NCBI GenBank assembly: GCA_025999115.1
Contig: BNWW01000069.1
Span: 1-9,031, forward strand
Source of the DNA: Bacteroidia bacterium
GTDB lineage: Bacteria; Bacteroidota; Bacteroidia; Bacteroidales; Azobacteroidaceae
Length of the DNA stretch: 9,031 nt
Direction of reading: 5' to 3'
The translations under genes were made by a program, and so were the position numbers. The notes beneath the pieces are model-generated. The model made no database searches, was not told the origin of the DNA, and saw nothing but the letters and a program-made list of their open reading frames with translations. Below, piece after piece: positions 8,715 through 9,031 of the stretch. Position 1 is the first letter of the stretch. The number at the start of each line of letters is the position of its first letter.

Positions 8715-8729
8715 TATCCTAATTTGTAT
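8710..8729. repeat. Direct repeat ATTTGTAT, 12-bp period, over the flavoprotein promoter
   Basis: ATTTGTAT occurs at 8710-8717 and again at 8722-8729. The first copy overlaps the -7 element, and the second lies between it and the ATG, near the expected transcription start. The period of about one helical turn would place both copies on the same DNA face, as in an operator for a dimeric repressor. Chance in A/T-rich DNA is a real alternative. Confidence 0.35.
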
Positions 8730-8735
8730 ACGAAT

Positions 8736-9031
8736 ATGAAAATAATCGCATTAAACGGTAGTCCGCACAAAAGCGGAAACACAGCCTACGCCCTGAATGT
8801 AGTGGGACAAACCCTTCAAACTGAAGGCATTGATTTTGAAATCGTTGAAATAGGAGGACATCACATCCGGGGATGTGTCGCCTGCGGTCAATGTGCCAAA
8901 AAGAAAGATGGCAAATGCAGCACCACGAACGATATATTGAACGATACGCTCGTGAAAATGAAGGAAGCCGACGGAATTATTCTCGGTTCGCCGGTGTATT
9001 ATTCCGGTATCGCGGGAACGATGAAATGCTT
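8736..9031 (+). CDS. Flavodoxin-fold, iron-sulfur flavoprotein-like NAD(P)H oxidoreductase, N-terminal part (runs off the right edge)
   Basis: 98 residues are visible. The start MKIIALNGSPHKSGNTA is the first strand and FMN phosphate loop (GSPxxxGNT, residues 8-16) of the NADPH-dependent FMN reductase / flavodoxin_2-like families. Residues 47-61 read CVACGQCAKKKDGKC, which is C-x2-C-x2-C-x7-C. This compact cysteine motif is known from iron-sulfur flavoproteins (Isf) of archaea and anaerobic bacteria, where it binds a 4Fe-4S cluster. The next part, ADGIILGSPVYYSGIAGTMK, is the second FMN-contact loop typical of the family. The protein is likely a cytoplasmic electron-transfer or quinone/oxygen-reducing flavoenzyme. 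Its partner is unknown, and the C-terminal half lies outside the window. ATG 8736 gives the family's usual N-terminus with no extension. Confidence 0.88.
   Translation, partial: MKIIALNGSPHKSGNTAYALNVVGQTLQTEGIDFEIVEIGGHHIRGCVACGQCAKKKDGKCSTTNDILNDTLVKMKEADGIILGSPVYYSGIAGTMKC

Overview
The window looks like an ordinary housekeeping stretch of a Bacteroidota chromosome, most likely Bacteroidales. Three things suggest this. GyrB is of the short type (652 residues, without the insert found in enterobacterial GyrB). The protein families are of a kind common in that phylum (SlyD-type FKBP with a Cys-rich tail, DUF2461, EamA permease). Several gene starts are preceded by the Bacteroidota promoter form TTG/TTTG - about 20 bp - TAnnTTTG. 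Genus and species cannot be told from this sequence.

Layout, left to right. A short-chain dehydrogenase gene (minus) is cut by the left edge at 1-134. Just upstream of it, 26 bp away, is gyrB (minus, 161-2119). A gene-free stretch (2120-2618) holds the gyrB promoter, a diverged copy of a Bacteroidota intergenic repeat, a hairpin and a probable -7 element for the next gene. A large TPR/alpha-solenoid protein follows (plus, 2619-4808), ending tail to tail with aroC and overlapping it by 10 bp. aroC (minus, 4799-5869) lies 3 bp downstream of slyD (minus, 5873-6418), which suggests one transcript. Upstream of slyD, with a 63-bp gap, is a DUF2461 gene (minus, 6482-7177).

The second gene-poor stretch (7178-7662) holds two weak, overlapping small ORFs on opposite strands, a well-formed minus-strand promoter without an obvious gene, and a short imperfect direct repeat. 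After it come an EamA/DMT permease gene (minus, 7663-8589, or 8652 with the longest start) and, divergently, a flavodoxin-fold protein with an iron-sulfur cysteine cluster (plus, from 8736), cut by the right edge. The divergent promoters of these two genes overlap.

Functionally the genes are mostly unrelated: DNA supercoiling (gyrB), the last step of the shikimate pathway (aroC), protein folding and metal handling (slyD), small-molecule transport (EamA), and redox chemistry (the two edge genes). I found no CRISPR array, phage gene, toxin-antitoxin pair, complete insertion sequence, tRNA or rRNA, and no sign of a new multi-gene system. The points most worth a second look are the orphan promoter and small ORFs at 7178-7662, the packed divergent promoter region at 8650-8736, and the repeat and hairpin between gyrB and the TPR gene.
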